Origin: Anaerocolumna sp.
Lineage (GTDB): Bacteria; Bacillota; Clostridia; Lachnospirales; Lachnospiraceae
Direction of reading: 5' to 3'
Length of the DNA stretch: 64,000 bases
Assembly: GCA_029239975.1 (NCBI GenBank)
Contig: JARBTX010000005.1
Span: 1-64,000 of the forward strand
Shown: piece by piece, positions 44,673 to 52,723 of the stretch
How the letters are laid out: every line of letters begins with the position of its first letter
Position numbering within the stretch: position 1 is the first letter of the stretch
The notes under the pieces: generated by a model
Databases searched by the model: none
What the model saw: only the letters and a program-made list of their open reading frames with translations
Told to the model about the DNA's origin: nothing
Made by a program: the position numbers and the translations under genes

Positions 44673-44933
44673 ATGCAATCCATAACTGTATTCGAAACTA
44701 GCTGGTGCCCTTATTGCAAAAGAGCAAGAGAATATATGGATGAACTTCTAAAAGAATATCCTAAGTATGCTAATATTAATCTAAACTTAGTTGATGAAGA
44801 AGTTGAAAGAGAACTCGCGAATCAATATGATTATTATTATGTCCCAACATTTTACATAGGCGATGACAAGCAATATGAGGGTGTTGTGACGAAAGAAATC
44901 ATTCAAACTATTTTTGATAAAGCCATTATTTAG
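44673..44933 (+). CDS. Glutaredoxin-like protein
   Basis: The 86-residue protein has the active site CPYC (Cys12 and Cys15) near the N-terminus and a VPTF cis-proline loop near residue 60, both typical of glutaredoxin/NrdH-like folds. It exchanges disulfides or moves electrons in the cytoplasm. The reductant is unclear since many clostridia lack glutathione, and the thioredoxin gene beside it suggests the thioredoxin system. The start is the ATG at 44673, 8 bases after GAAGG; a frame opening 48 bases earlier has no ribosome site. The thioredoxin gene follows after 70 bases. Confidence 0.87.
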   Translation: MQSITVFETSWCPYCKRAREYMDELLKEYPKYANINLNLVDEEVERELANQYDYYYVPTFYIGDDKQYEGVVTKEIIQTIFDKAII

Positions 44934-45003
44934 TAACTTAGTCACTGATAACTCTTTTTATGTAGTGTATAGTATAACTATAATAAATGAAAGGAGATAT
45001 ATT

Positions 45004-45309
45004 ATGAGTGTACTTAAAATAACTAAGGATAATTTTCATACCGAGGTGTTAAAATCCGATAAACCAGTTTTACTTGACTTTTGGGCTTCTTGGTGTGGAC
45101 CTTGTAGAATGGTCTCCCCTATAATTGATGAAATTGCAGATGAATATACAGATATAAAAGTAGGGAAAATTAATATTGACGAAGAATTTGAATTGGCAGA
45201 AAACTTTAGAGTAATGTCAATCCCAACACTAGTTGTAATGAAACAAGGTAAAATATCAAATTTGACAATGGGCGTACAATCAAAGCAGGCCATATTAAAA
45301 CTTTTATAA
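45004..45309 (+). CDS. trxA: Thioredoxin
   Basis: The 101-residue protein is a classical thioredoxin with active site WCGPC (Cys31, Cys34), the LLDFWASW strand before it and the cis-proline motif MSIPT later. It reduces protein disulfides. The start is the ATG at 45004, 7 bases after AAAGGAG. It follows the glutaredoxin-like gene on the plus strand and ends before a large hairpin shared with the convergent Crp/Fnr gene. No thioredoxin reductase gene lies in the window. Confidence 0.94.
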   Translation: MSVLKITKDNFHTEVLKSDKPVLLDFWASWCGPCRMVSPIIDEIADEYTDIKVGKINIDEEFELAENFRVMSIPTLVVMKQGKISNLTMGVQSKQAILKLL

Positions 45310-45391
45310 TTACCTATTGTTTTAATTAGATATGTTTTATACATTAGAATTTACAATGGATATATATTTTAAATATAAACCAAATTTTATA

Positions 45392-45456
45392 ATAGGATGC
45401 GGCATTTGTAATTTTAAGAAACTCTTTACTACTTAAATTACTTCTGCTGCATCCTA
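45392..45456. terminator. Shared hairpin between convergent trxA and Crp/Fnr genes
   Basis: ATAGGATGCGGCA and the matching arm TGCTGCATCCTAT form a long stem with one mismatch, extended by GTAATTTTAAG / CTTAAATTAC. It lies between two convergent genes and touches the Crp/Fnr stop codon, so it can end both transcripts. Confidence 0.75.
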
Positions 45457-46134
45457 TTCTAATGTTAATTCTTTCAGTCTTTTTTTGTTAATTATCCGTA
45501 CACCACCTCTTGATAGTTCTACGATACCTTCTCTCGAAAAATATTTTAACATTCTTGTTACTACTTCACGTGCACTTCCTATATATTTTGCTATTTGTTC
45601 ATGTGTTAGTTCAATTACTTCTGTTTGGTTTCTTGTCATTTCATCTGAAAGAAAAATGGCTAACCTTCTGTCAAAGCTCATAAATAATATTTGTTCCATT
45701 GCCCACATAACTTCTGAAAAATGATCAATGATCTTCTTATCGGTAAAACCATCTGCATAAATATTTTGTTTACATAGTTGTTTATAAAATCCCGCATTGA
45801 TTAGCAATATATCACTGTCTTGCTCAGCGTCAATATTTACATCAAACGTAATATTATCTAATATACAAGATGCAGATAAAACACAAACATCATTACTTCG
45901 TAATCTTGACAAGGTAATTTCCTTGCCTTCGTTCGATGATATATAGATTCTAAGTTCGCCACTTTTTATAAGAAGAACACCAATGCAATCATATTCACCA
46001 TTATGAATGTTCGTTCCTTTTAAATATTGAACTGGCGTAATGTTGTCTAAAGTAAGCTTTTTTTCATTTTCACTTAATCTATCCCAAAAAGTCAAAACAC
46101 TTTGCACAAATTCATAATCTATCGATGTTAACAT
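45454..46134 (-). CDS. Crp/Fnr-family transcriptional regulator
   Basis: The 226-residue protein has a cyclic-nucleotide-binding-like β-roll (about 20-130), a dimer helix (about 135-160) and a C-terminal winged helix with LTHEQIAKYIGSAREVVTRM as recognition region. Cysteines are scattered and there is no clear Fnr-type four-cysteine cluster, so an Fe-S sensor is not proven. Lying directly downstream of desulfoferrodoxin and rubrerythrin genes, it may regulate this oxygen-defence group. The start is the ATG at 46134, 6 bases after GGAGG; a TTG 12 bases earlier overlaps that site. Confidence 0.88.
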   Translation of the reverse strand: MLTSIDYEFVQSVLTFWDRLSENEKKLTLDNITPVQYLKGTNIHNGEYDCIGVLLIKSGELRIYISSNEGKEITLSRLRSNDVCVLSASCILDNITFDVNIDAEQDSDILLINAGFYKQLCKQNIYADGFTDKKIIDHFSEVMWAMEQILFMSFDRRLAIFLSDEMTRNQTEVIELTHEQIAKYIGSAREVVTRMLKYFSREGIVELSRGGVRIINKKRLKELTLE

Positions 46135-46164
46135 TAAATCCTCCAATTAATCAAACTAAGGAAT

Positions 46165-46189
46165 GAGCTGCCGCAAAAAGCAGCAGCTC
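46165..46189 (-). terminator. Hairpin between desulfoferrodoxin and Crp/Fnr genes
   Basis: GAGCTGCCGC and GCAGCAGCTC pair around AAAAA with one mismatch. No T-run follows on the minus strand, so partial termination or mRNA stabilisation is likely. Confidence 0.6.
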
Positions 46190-46197
46190 CAAATTTA

Positions 46198-46584
46198 TTA
46201 TTTCACTTCTGTTTTCCATAATCCATGAAGATTACAGTATTCATAAGCAGATACAACTTTTTCATCTTTTAATTCAAATACTACTTTTGGAATTTGACCT
46301 GGTTCAAGATATTTCATTTGGAAACCTTTATCTGTCTCTAAGTAAATCCATTGGATGTAGTGTTCAGGAACCATTGGATGCTCTATGCTACCAATTTCAA
46401 CAGTAACTGTATTGCCATCTACTGTTACTACTGGTAAATGTTTTTCAACTACTGCTTCTACAGTATTAGGTGTAACTTCTTCCATTTCTTGTCCGCAACA
46501 AGTTAAAGGTGCTCCTGATTCATGAATAAAAGTTACTAAGTTTCCACATTGTTTACATACAAAAAATTTTGGTTCTTTTTTCAT
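46198..46584 (-). CDS. dfx: Desulfoferrodoxin (superoxide reductase)
   Basis: The 128-residue protein is a two-centre superoxide reductase. The N-terminal rubredoxin-like knuckle has Cys10, Cys13, Cys29 and Cys30. The catalytic iron ligands are His49 (EKHLP), His69 (EHPM), His75 (EHYI), Cys117 and His120 (CNLHG). It turns superoxide into hydrogen peroxide without releasing oxygen, with electrons from rubredoxin. It follows rubrerythrin by 17 bases, an operon found in many anaerobes, so the peroxide made here can be passed to rubrerythrin. Confidence 0.95.
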   Translation of the reverse strand: MKKEPKFFVCKQCGNLVTFIHESGAPLTCCGQEMEEVTPNTVEAVVEKHLPVVTVDGNTVTVEIGSIEHPMVPEHYIQWIYLETDKGFQMKYLEPGQIPKVVFELKDEKVVSAYEYCNLHGLWKTEVK

Positions 46585-46601
46585 AGCAAAATCTCCTTAT
46601 A

Positions 46602-47141
46602 TTAGTAATTTTGTGCTAAAACTCTAAAATACGCTTGTGGATGATCACACACTGGACATTTTTCTGGAGCCTTTTTGCCTACATGAATATGTCCACAGTT
46701 CCCACACTGCCATATAGTATCTCCATCTTTAGAAAATACTAATCCGTCTTCAAGATTAGATAATAATTTTCTATATCTTTCTTCATGTTCTTTTTCAATT
46801 TTTGCAACACCTTCAAATAAATAAGCTATCTTTGTAAAGCCTTCTTCTCTTGCTTCTTTTGCAAATGTTGCATACATATCTGTCCACTCATAGTTTTCAC
46901 CCATTGCTGCATCTAATAGGTTTTCTTTGGTATCTGGCATACCATCATGTAGTAATTTAAACCATAGTTTTGCGTGTTCTTTTTCATTGTTTGCAGTTTC
47001 AAGAAATAGTTCTGCAATTTGTTCATATCCTTCTTTTTTTGCTTTGGATGCATAATATGTATATTTATTTCTTGCCTCAGATTCACCAGCAAATGCTTTT
47101 CTTAGATTCACTTCCGTTTTTGTTCCTTTTAATTCGCTCAT
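46602..47141 (-). CDS. rbr: Rubrerythrin
   Basis: The 179-residue protein has the four-helix diiron domain with Glu20 and two ExxH motifs (Glu53-His56 and Glu116-His119), and a C-terminal rubredoxin domain with Cys146, Cys149, Cys162 and Cys165. It reduces hydrogen peroxide to water in anaerobes. It is the first gene of the rbr-dfx pair, with GGAGG before its ATG. The preceding rubredoxin gene ends in its own terminator, so rbr should have a separate promoter. Confidence 0.95.
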   Translation of the reverse strand: MSELKGTKTEVNLRKAFAGESEARNKYTYYASKAKKEGYEQIAELFLETANNEKEHAKLWFKLLHDGMPDTKENLLDAAMGENYEWTDMYATFAKEAREEGFTKIAYLFEGVAKIEKEHEERYRKLLSNLEDGLVFSKDGDTIWQCGNCGHIHVGKKAPEKCPVCDHPQAYFRVLAQNY

Positions 47142-47180
47142 ATAAATCCTCCATTTCGTAACTTAACAAGTACATTCTTG

Positions 47181-47224
47181 TAGAAAAAGAGCATGCACTG
47201 TGTTAAGTACCCGCTCTTTTTCTA
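47181..47224 (-). terminator. Intrinsic terminator after the rubredoxin gene
   Basis: TAGAAAAAGAGC and GCTCTTTTTCTA form a perfect 12-bp stem 14 bases past the rubredoxin stop. On the minus strand the second arm itself supplies the T-run. Confidence 0.8.
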
Positions 47225-47237
47225 TTATGTAAAGTAA

Positions 47238-47390
47238 TTAAATTTCAGTAAAAGCATCTTTTTCTAATCCACATACTGGACAAGTCCAATCTTCTGGAAG
47301 ATCTTCCCAAGCAGTACCTGGTTCTATTCCATTATCTGGATCACCTAATTCTGGGTCATATACATAACCACAAGGACATTCATATTTCAT
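47238..47390 (-). CDS. Rubredoxin with an atypical CxC first knuckle
   Basis: The 50-residue protein has the rubredoxin core [10 protein letters not shown], the DLPEDW segment and the second iron knuckle CPVCG (Cys37, Cys40). The first knuckle reads ECPCGYVYD, so Cys5 and Cys7 are separated by one residue instead of two. Rubredoxin carries single electrons to FprA, superoxide reductase and rubrerythrin. The start is the ATG at 47390; GAGG lies upstream, and the longer frame has no ribosome site. It follows D-lactate dehydrogenase by 80 bases and ends before a terminator. Confidence 0.9.
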   Translation of the reverse strand: MKYECPCGYVYDPELGDPDNGIEPGTAWEDLPEDWTCPVCGLEKDAFTEI

Positions 47391-47470
47391 AATCTCACAT
47401 TCCTCCTTTAGTTTGAATTCATTATTAATAATAACAAGAAAATTATAACAAAAAATCCACCATTTAGCAA

Positions 47471-48505
47471 CTAAAAACATCTCTTATGTTCATTCTTATT
47501 GCATTTATTTTGTTTTGTACATTGGTAACAGATTTCATTTACTAAAGGTTTGTCGTCAAAATAATCCTGTAAATTTTGTAGTGTTATTTCTGCAATATTG
47601 TTTAAAGCTTCTTTTGTTAAAAAGGCTTGATGTGATGTTACAATCACATTTGGCATAGAAATTAAACCAGACAACACATCATCTTGAATAATTGAAGTAG
47701 ACAAATCTTCATAGAAGAATTCGGACTCTTCTTCATATACATCAAGACCTGCACCACCAATTTTTTCTTCTTTAATTGCATTCAACAAATCTTCACTGTG
47801 AATTAATGCACCTCTCGATGTATTAATGATAATTACACCAGGTTTCATTTGGTTTATTCTATTTTTATCGATAATGTATTGTGTTTCTTTTGTAAGTGGA
47901 CAATGCAATGAAATTATATCAGCTTCTTTACATAATTCATCTAATGATACATAAGGAAAATCTGCATCCTTAGCTGGGTATGGGTCATACGCAATTACAT
48001 TCATACCAAATCCTTTACAAATGTCAATAAAAATCCTACCAATTTTACCTGTTCCAATTACGCCTATGGTTTTTCCATGTAAATCAAATCCGATTAATCC
48101 ATTCAAACTAAAGTTATGCTCTTTCGTACGATTATATGCACGGTGTATTTTTCTATTAAGAGTAAGTAATAAAGCCATGGCATGTTCAGCAACAGAGTAT
48201 GGTGAATAAGCCGGTACCCGTACCACATGAATTTTATTATAGGTTGCTTTAAAATCAATGTTATTATAACCTGCACATCTCATAGCTATGATTTTTACAC
48301 CATTTTCATACAAAATATCGATTGTTTTTGCATCAATATCATCATTTACAAACGCAACTACAGCTTCATAACCTTTGGACATAATCGCAGTATTGGAATT
48401 TAATTTTGTTTCAAAATAATTAATATCAAATCCAAATTTATCTTTATACAAATCAAAATAAACCTTATCATAAGGTTTTGTATCATAAAAGCAAATCTTT
48501 CTCAT
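47471..48505 (-). CDS. ldhA: D-lactate dehydrogenase with cysteine-rich tail
   Basis: The 344-residue protein belongs to the D-2-hydroxyacid dehydrogenases. It has the NAD loop GTGKIG at 151-156, catalytic Arg231 (TSRGAL), Glu260 and His292 (SHQAF). Overall it resembles LdhA ([19 protein letters not shown]). The last 20 residues carry Cys326, Cys329, Cys335 and Cys343 (CxxC-x5-C-x7-C), which LdhA lacks and which could bind metal. It reduces pyruvate to D-lactate. Methylglyoxal synthase lies just upstream and rubredoxin just downstream. The start is the ATG 6 bases after AGGAGG. Confidence 0.88.
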   Translation of the reverse strand: MRKICFYDTKPYDKVYFDLYKDKFGFDINYFETKLNSNTAIMSKGYEAVVAFVNDDIDAKTIDILYENGVKIIAMRCAGYNNIDFKATYNKIHVVRVPAYSPYSVAEHAMALLLTLNRKIHRAYNRTKEHNFSLNGLIGFDLHGKTIGVIGTGKIGRIFIDICKGFGMNVIAYDPYPAKDADFPYVSLDELCKEADIISLHCPLTKETQYIIDKNRINQMKPGVIIINTSRGALIHSEDLLNAIKEEKIGGAGLDVYEEESEFFYEDLSTSIIQDDVLSGLISMPNVIVTSHQAFLTKEALNNIAEITLQNLQDYFDDKPLVNEICYQCTKQNKCNKNEHKRCF

Positions 48506-48572
48506 AGTGAGCCTCCTTTTCAAATTTAAATCAAACAGGAACTGCTACTAAAAGTATCTACTCTAAAATGAT

Positions 48573-49058
48573 CTATTCAGGATTTGAAAACTTTTCAATT
48601 CGTGCAAGCATGTTTTTATTAAAATTTTCTACTTTACGATCATATTCTTCGTTCATTAATTTTGATGAAAGTAAAAAATCTGCTGTTGCTAAGTTATTAG
48701 CAATTGGTATATCGTAAACTACTGCAATACGAAGTAAAGCTTTCACATCTGGATCATGCGGTTGTGATTCTAATGGATCCCATAAAAATACAACGAAATC
48801 AATATTGCCTTCTACAATTCTTGATCCAATCTGTTGATCTCCGCCTAATGGACCACTATTGTACCCTTTCACTGGTAAACCAGTTTGTTCAGAAATAAGA
48901 CGTGCGGTCGTTCCAGTGCCACATAGAAAATGATGTTTTAAAATCTCTTTATTTCTATCTGCCCACTTTACCAATTCTTGTTTCTTTCCGTCATGAGCAA
49001 TTAAAGCAATATGTTTTTTCTTATCCATTTTAAAATAGATATAATCATCTAATAACAT
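48573..49058 (-). CDS. mgsA: Methylglyoxal synthase
   Basis: The 161-residue enzyme matches MgsA: KHIALIAHD near 15-23, the phosphate loop CGTGTTARLI, catalytic Asp74 in GPLGGDQQIG and WDPLESQPHDPDVKALLR. It turns dihydroxyacetone phosphate into methylglyoxal plus phosphate and relieves sugar-phosphate overload. It precedes the D-lactate dehydrogenase gene by 67 bases; both bear on D-lactate formation, although a glyoxalase is not seen. The start is the ATG at 49058, which follows AGGAGG; an ATG 21 bases earlier lies before that site. Confidence 0.95.
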   Translation of the reverse strand: MLLDDYIYFKMDKKKHIALIAHDGKKQELVKWADRNKEILKHHFLCGTGTTARLISEQTGLPVKGYNSGPLGGDQQIGSRIVEGNIDFVVFLWDPLESQPHDPDVKALLRIAVVYDIPIANNLATADFLLSSKLMNEEYDRKVENFNKNMLARIEKFSNPE

Positions 49059-49528
49059 GTATCCTCCTACTAATAACATAAGTTTAATCCTAGGTTATTA
49101 AAATATATAATTTGGGTATTACTATCTTTTACAGTATATTATTTCGTTTATCAAGAAATTAAAATCAAGTAAATAACTAGTAAAAACTAGTAAATTTATA
49201 TTACAAATTGAGATAATTAATCTTGATAGTTACATCATAATAGTTTTAGCAAAAAAAAGCAATCCTAATTCATGTCTAATAAAACATGAATTTAAATTTC
49301 ATTTAGATTTTTGTCATAAAATAAAATGTATAATTATAAAATATAGTATTGATTTCATTCTAAACTTGTTTCACATGAAATACTATGATAAACTATATAT
49401 CATCAGAAAATATCGTATGAAATTAATTTCTTAAGCTTATAAAAATTATTTAATATCAATTTTTTATAATTTAACATGTAATTTCATACATACTTCAACA
49501 TGATTATTTATGAAACTATTAACCAACA

Positions 49529-49547
49529 CAGTTAACAATTTTAACTG
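49529..49547. promoter_or_regulatory. Palindrome upstream of the citrate synthase leader
   Basis: CAGTTAA and TTAACTG pair around CAATT. It may be an operator in the 49059-49647 region, which otherwise holds AT-rich sequence, a small hairpin near 49271-49297 (ATTCATGT / ACATGAAT) and the leader described next. Confidence 0.35.
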
Positions 49548-49568
49548 AACCAACTTTAAGGAGGCAGT

Positions 49569-49670
49569 GTGAAAAATAGAGATTTTTCACGTGCTGAATT
49601 TATGCTGACGCTGGATTTACGGTGTTCTAGCAGAATGGAGGATAATTATGAGCAAAAACAATTTTTCTAA
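49569..49670 (+). CDS. Possible leader peptide overlapping the citrate synthase start
   Basis: A GTG start 4 bases after AAGGAGG opens a 33-codon frame that ends 23 bases inside the citrate synthase gene in another frame. Its first 22 bases form a perfect 9-bp hairpin (GTGAAAAAT / ATTTTTCAC). The peptide resembles no family that I know. The layout would suit translational coupling or attenuation, but chance is not excluded. Confidence 0.3.
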   Translation: MKNRDFSRAEFMLTLDLRCSSRMEDNYEQKQFF

Positions 49671-51012
49671 CATTACACCAGAAATAATGGCATTAACAGA
49701 TTTGTGTAAAAATAATAGTGCCATTGATCCTTCTCTTTATACCAAATATGATGTAAAACGTGGCTTAAGAGATGTAAGTGGTAAAGGTGTATTAACTGGT
49801 TTAACTGAAATTGCAGAAGTAAGATCTTACACCATAGTTGATTCTGAATATGTACCCTGTGAAGGAAAATTATTTTATCGTGGAATTGATATTGAACATA
49901 TTGTAGACGGTTTTATTAAAGAAAATCGTTTTGGTTTTGAAGAAATAACCTATCTTTTATTATTTGGACAATTACCGAATAAAGATGAGTTACAAAACTT
50001 TCAACATTTACTTAATGAATATCGTTCTCTTCCAACATCCTTTGTTCGTGATATTATAATGAAAGCACCTAGTAGAGATATGATGAATACCTTAGCTAGA
50101 AGTGTTTTAACTCTTTACTCTTATGATGATAAAGCAGATGATATTACTCTACCAAATGTAATGCGCCAATCATTACAATTAATTTCATTATTTCCTTTAT
50201 TATCTGTATATGGATATCAAGCTTACCGTCACTATCATGATGGTCAAAGTTTATTTATTCATACTCCAGATCCATCTCTGTCAACAGCTGAATTAATTTT
50301 GCACCTTTTAAGGCCTGATAGCAAATATACTCCTTTAGAAGCAAAAATATTAGACGTTGCCTTAGTCTTACATGCGGAACATGGTGGTGGTAATAACTCC
50401 AGCTTTACAACTCATGTTGTTACTTCAACTGGTACTGATACTTACTCCTCTGTAGCAGCATCACTAGGTTCATTAAAAGGGCCGAAACATGGTGGTGCAA
50501 ATATTAAGGTTGTACAAATGTTTGAAGATATGAAGACTACTCTAACTAATTGGGAAGATGAAGATGAAATAAAAAATTATTTAACAGCTCTTTTAAATAA
50601 ACAAGCATTTGATAAAGCAGGTTTAATTTATGGCATGGGGCATGCTGTATACTCCATATCAGATCCTAGAGCCAATATCTTTAAAAACTTTGTACTGAAA
50701 CTATCAGAAGAAAAGGGTAGAACAAAAGAATTTAAGCTATATAGTATGGTTGAACAACTTGCTCCTGAGATTATTGCGAAAGAAAGACAAATCTATAAGG
50801 GTGTTAGTGCTAATGTGGATTTTTACAGTGGATTTGTATATAGCATGCTAGACTTACCTATTGAATTATATACACCTATCTTTGCTATTGCACGTATATC
50901 AGGTTGGAGTGCACATAGAATTGAAGAATTGATTAACGCAGGTAAAATAATTCGTCCTGCTTATAAAAGTGTTGCGAAACATAAAGAGTACGTTGAGATT
51001 AGTAATCGATAA
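49648..51012 (+). CDS. Citrate synthase
   Basis: The 454-residue enzyme has the citrate synthase pattern: FYRGIDIEHIVDGF near 76-89, the first catalytic histidine region LHAEHGGGNNSS at 241-252, the second histidine His281 in GPKHGGAN, MGHAVYSISDPRA for CoA and oxaloacetate binding, and FYSGFVYSMLD with the acidic catalytic region. It joins acetyl-CoA and oxaloacetate; a 2-methylcitrate role is possible but no prp genes are near. It reads on the plus strand, alone, with GGAGG 7 bases before the ATG, a structured leader in front and a terminator behind. Confidence 0.92.
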   Translation: MSKNNFSNITPEIMALTDLCKNNSAIDPSLYTKYDVKRGLRDVSGKGVLTGLTEIAEVRSYTIVDSEYVPCEGKLFYRGIDIEHIVDGFIKENRFGFEEITYLLLFGQLPNKDELQNFQHLLNEYRSLPTSFVRDIIMKAPSRDMMNTLARSVLTLYSYDDKADDITLPNVMRQSLQLISLFPLLSVYGYQAYRHYHDGQSLFIHTPDPSLSTAELILHLLRPDSKYTPLEAKILDVALVLHAEHGGGNNSSFTTHVVTSTGTDTYSSVAASLGSLKGPKHGGANIKVVQMFEDMKTTLTNWEDEDEIKNYLTALLNKQAFDKAGLIYGMGHAVYSISDPRANIFKNFVLKLSEEKGRTKEFKLYSMVEQLAPEIIAKERQIYKGVSANVDFYSGFVYSMLDLPIELYTPIFAIARISGWSAHRIEELINAGKIIRPAYKSVAKHKEYVEISNR

Positions 51013-51026
51013 TTTTATAGACTAAT

Positions 51027-51060
51027 ATAGGGTTGAGATACATTAATATCTCAACCCTAT
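51027..51060 (+). terminator. Terminator after citrate synthase
   Basis: ATAGGGTTGAGATA and TATCTCAACCCTAT form a perfect 14-bp stem around CATTAA, 14 bases past the stop. The following T-run is weak. Confidence 0.8.
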
Positions 51061-51083
51061 TCCTATCTTTTGATTAAAAAAAT

Positions 51084-51230
51084 CTAGAATTTTCTTAAAC
51101 CTTTCATTGCTTTTGGAAGCTTAGGTTGATAAGCAAACCAAATACAAGCTGAATTTGCCGATTTTTCAGCATTACTATAAGCTGATTTTGCTACTGCCTT
51201 CAATACCTTTTCACTAACATTCTTTAACAT
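51084..51230 (-). CDS. agrD: AgrD-type cyclic (thio)lactone autoinducer prepeptide
   Basis: The 48-residue frame starts at an ATG 7 bases after AAAGGAGG. It has an amphipathic N-terminal helix (MLKNVSEKVLKAVAKSA), a core SACIWFAYQP and a charged tail (KLPKAMKGLRKF). This is the AgrD layout, and the core lines up with the C. perfringens AgrD core ACLWFTHQP as I remember it, so Cys29 to Ala33 (CIWFA) would be the predicted five-residue ring. The next genes upstream encode an AgrC-like kinase and an AgrA-like regulator. No agrB protease gene lies here. It has its own promoter at 51301-51328 with regulator-like repeats. Confidence 0.85.
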   Translation of the reverse strand: MLKNVSEKVLKAVAKSAYSNAEKSANSACIWFAYQPKLPKAMKGLRKF

Positions 51231-51300
51231 AAGAATTCCTCCTTTAATATAAGTAAGTTAATGTGGTTAAGTTACTGTAACAAATTGCTTTACAATTTTT

Positions 51301-51328
51301 ATTATAAGGCATTTCCATATTTTATCAA
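51301..51328 (-). promoter_or_regulatory. Predicted promoter of agrD
   Basis: On the minus strand TTGATA (51323-51328) and TATAAT (51301-51306) are 16 bases apart, giving a leader of about 64 bases before agrD. The spacing equals that of the kinase-regulator promoter. Confidence 0.65.
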
Positions 51329-51335
51329 TATCACC

Positions 51336-51365
51336 TGCATAAAACACAATATTTTATGTCTGAAA
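51336..51365 (-). promoter_or_regulatory. LytTR-type direct repeat upstream of agrD
   Basis: TTTCAGACA (51357-51365) and TTTTATGCA (51336-51344) start exactly 21 bases apart, and the second ends 7 bases before the -35. The same geometry occurs at 53546-53575. LytTR regulators such as AgrA bind 9-bp direct repeats about two helical turns apart. Confidence 0.6.
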
Positions 51366-51376
51366 CACAGTTTGTA

Positions 51377-52672
51377 TTATTTATCAGACATATTTATATT
51401 TACTTCAAATCGATTCCCTTCAAAATATATATTTAGATCACCATTATATCTCTCTACTGTTTTTCTAACATTGGATAAACCTATCCCACTATGACCATTT
51501 TTTGTTGTTTCTAATTTTCCGTTATGTAGGTTTGGGTGTTTATTTAACGTATTTGCTATATTTATTATGATAAAATTATGAAACTGATTGATTCTTACTC
51601 GTACTATTTTATTATTTTCTAAGTCTTTACAAGCTTCAATTGCATTATCTAATAGATTTCCAAATATAGTAGTCATATCAAAATCCGTAATAAAATTAAG
51701 ATTTACATCATCAATATCTGTCTTAAATTCGATTCCTAATTGATTGGCCAATTGAATTTTATCATTTAATATTAGATTTAATATTTTATTACTTATGTAT
51801 TTTTTATATCCCAGTTCATCAATCATATGGAAGATCTCAGACGTATATTTTTTCGCCTCATTATCTCCAGATGTTTTGTACAAACTTTCGATTGCTTGAA
51901 TATGATTTTTCATATCATGTAGAATTTTTCGTGATTGTATGTATTTATTTTCTATGTTTTCATAATATCGATACTGCATAGCAGATTGTTGTTCAAAAAG
52001 TTTTAATTTATTCTTCATTTTGTTGCTTTTTGATATATACTCTAATACTTCCATAACAAAGATGTTGAGAATGATTAGACCAAATATACTTAGTAAAACT
52101 AAGATATTTTCATTATATCCATTATTACCTTCTAGAAGTACTAGTAAGGTATATGTATAGATTATACTAAATACTGGTAATATAAAATAAAGAATTCCTT
52201 GCCTTTTTTCCAAATCACTAAATGCAGTTTTTTTAAAGAAATACAATACAATTCGATATCCAAAAATCATAAGAATTCTGGACACCATTATATTTAATAC
52301 ATCAATTAGAATTATCTGATGAAATTTTACACCAAAAAATTTATATAAAATATTTAAACCTATAATTGCAACTACTTCTAAAAAAGCAGCAACTAATATA
52401 AATGCAATGTTATAAAGGGTATGCCATTTTTTATCGGTAACATACATAATCTCACCAATGGCATTCACCATAAGTATAGATATAATTAGATTTAATAATG
52501 GTATTTGAAGTGAATTAACAGCACTTAATAAAATGATACAAAAGATATAGGTTAATAGATAAATTCGTTTACTCCAAATTCTTTCGTACATTTTATCCAT
52601 AAAGTTGAATACCAGATAAAATAATATAGAACAAGATAATAAATATCCAATTATCAAAATGAACTGATCCAT
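51377..52672 (-). CDS. agrC: AgrC-like GHKL sensor histidine kinase
   Basis: The 431-residue protein has six or seven hydrophobic segments in its first 212 residues and a cytoplasmic kinase part. The phosphorylated histidine is His252 in LHDMKNHIQAI, the N-box is NLLDNAIEAC with Asn343, and the G-box is HSGIGLSNVR. This is the HPK10 type that senses peptide pheromones in Agr and ComD systems. It would bind the cyclic peptide from agrD and phosphorylate the LytTR regulator encoded upstream, 51 bases away. The naming rests on domain layout and neighbours. Confidence 0.85.
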   Translation of the reverse strand: MDQFILIIGYLLSCSILFYLVFNFMDKMYERIWSKRIYLLTYIFCIILLSAVNSLQIPLLNLIISILMVNAIGEIMYVTDKKWHTLYNIAFILVAAFLEVVAIIGLNILYKFFGVKFHQIILIDVLNIMVSRILMIFGYRIVLYFFKKTAFSDLEKRQGILYFILPVFSIIYTYTLLVLLEGNNGYNENILVLLSIFGLIILNIFVMEVLEYISKSNKMKNKLKLFEQQSAMQYRYYENIENKYIQSRKILHDMKNHIQAIESLYKTSGDNEAKKYTSEIFHMIDELGYKKYISNKILNLILNDKIQLANQLGIEFKTDIDDVNLNFITDFDMTTIFGNLLDNAIEACKDLENNKIVRVRINQFHNFIIINIANTLNKHPNLHNGKLETTKNGHSGIGLSNVRKTVERYNGDLNIYFEGNRFEVNINMSDK

Positions 52673-52723
52673 TTGATTACTTAGCTCCCATCTGCGTATT
52701 TCATTTTTATAATAATCTTTTCA

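Noticed and set aside
45454-46146. Longer starts such as TTGGAGG or ATGGAGG in several genes (Crp/Fnr, fabZ, fabF, fabD, accD, phosphorylase, SGNH hydrolase)
   Set aside because: In each case the upstream start codon overlaps the GGAG(G) ribosome site of a downstream start 5-8 bases away, so the downstream codon is preferred.
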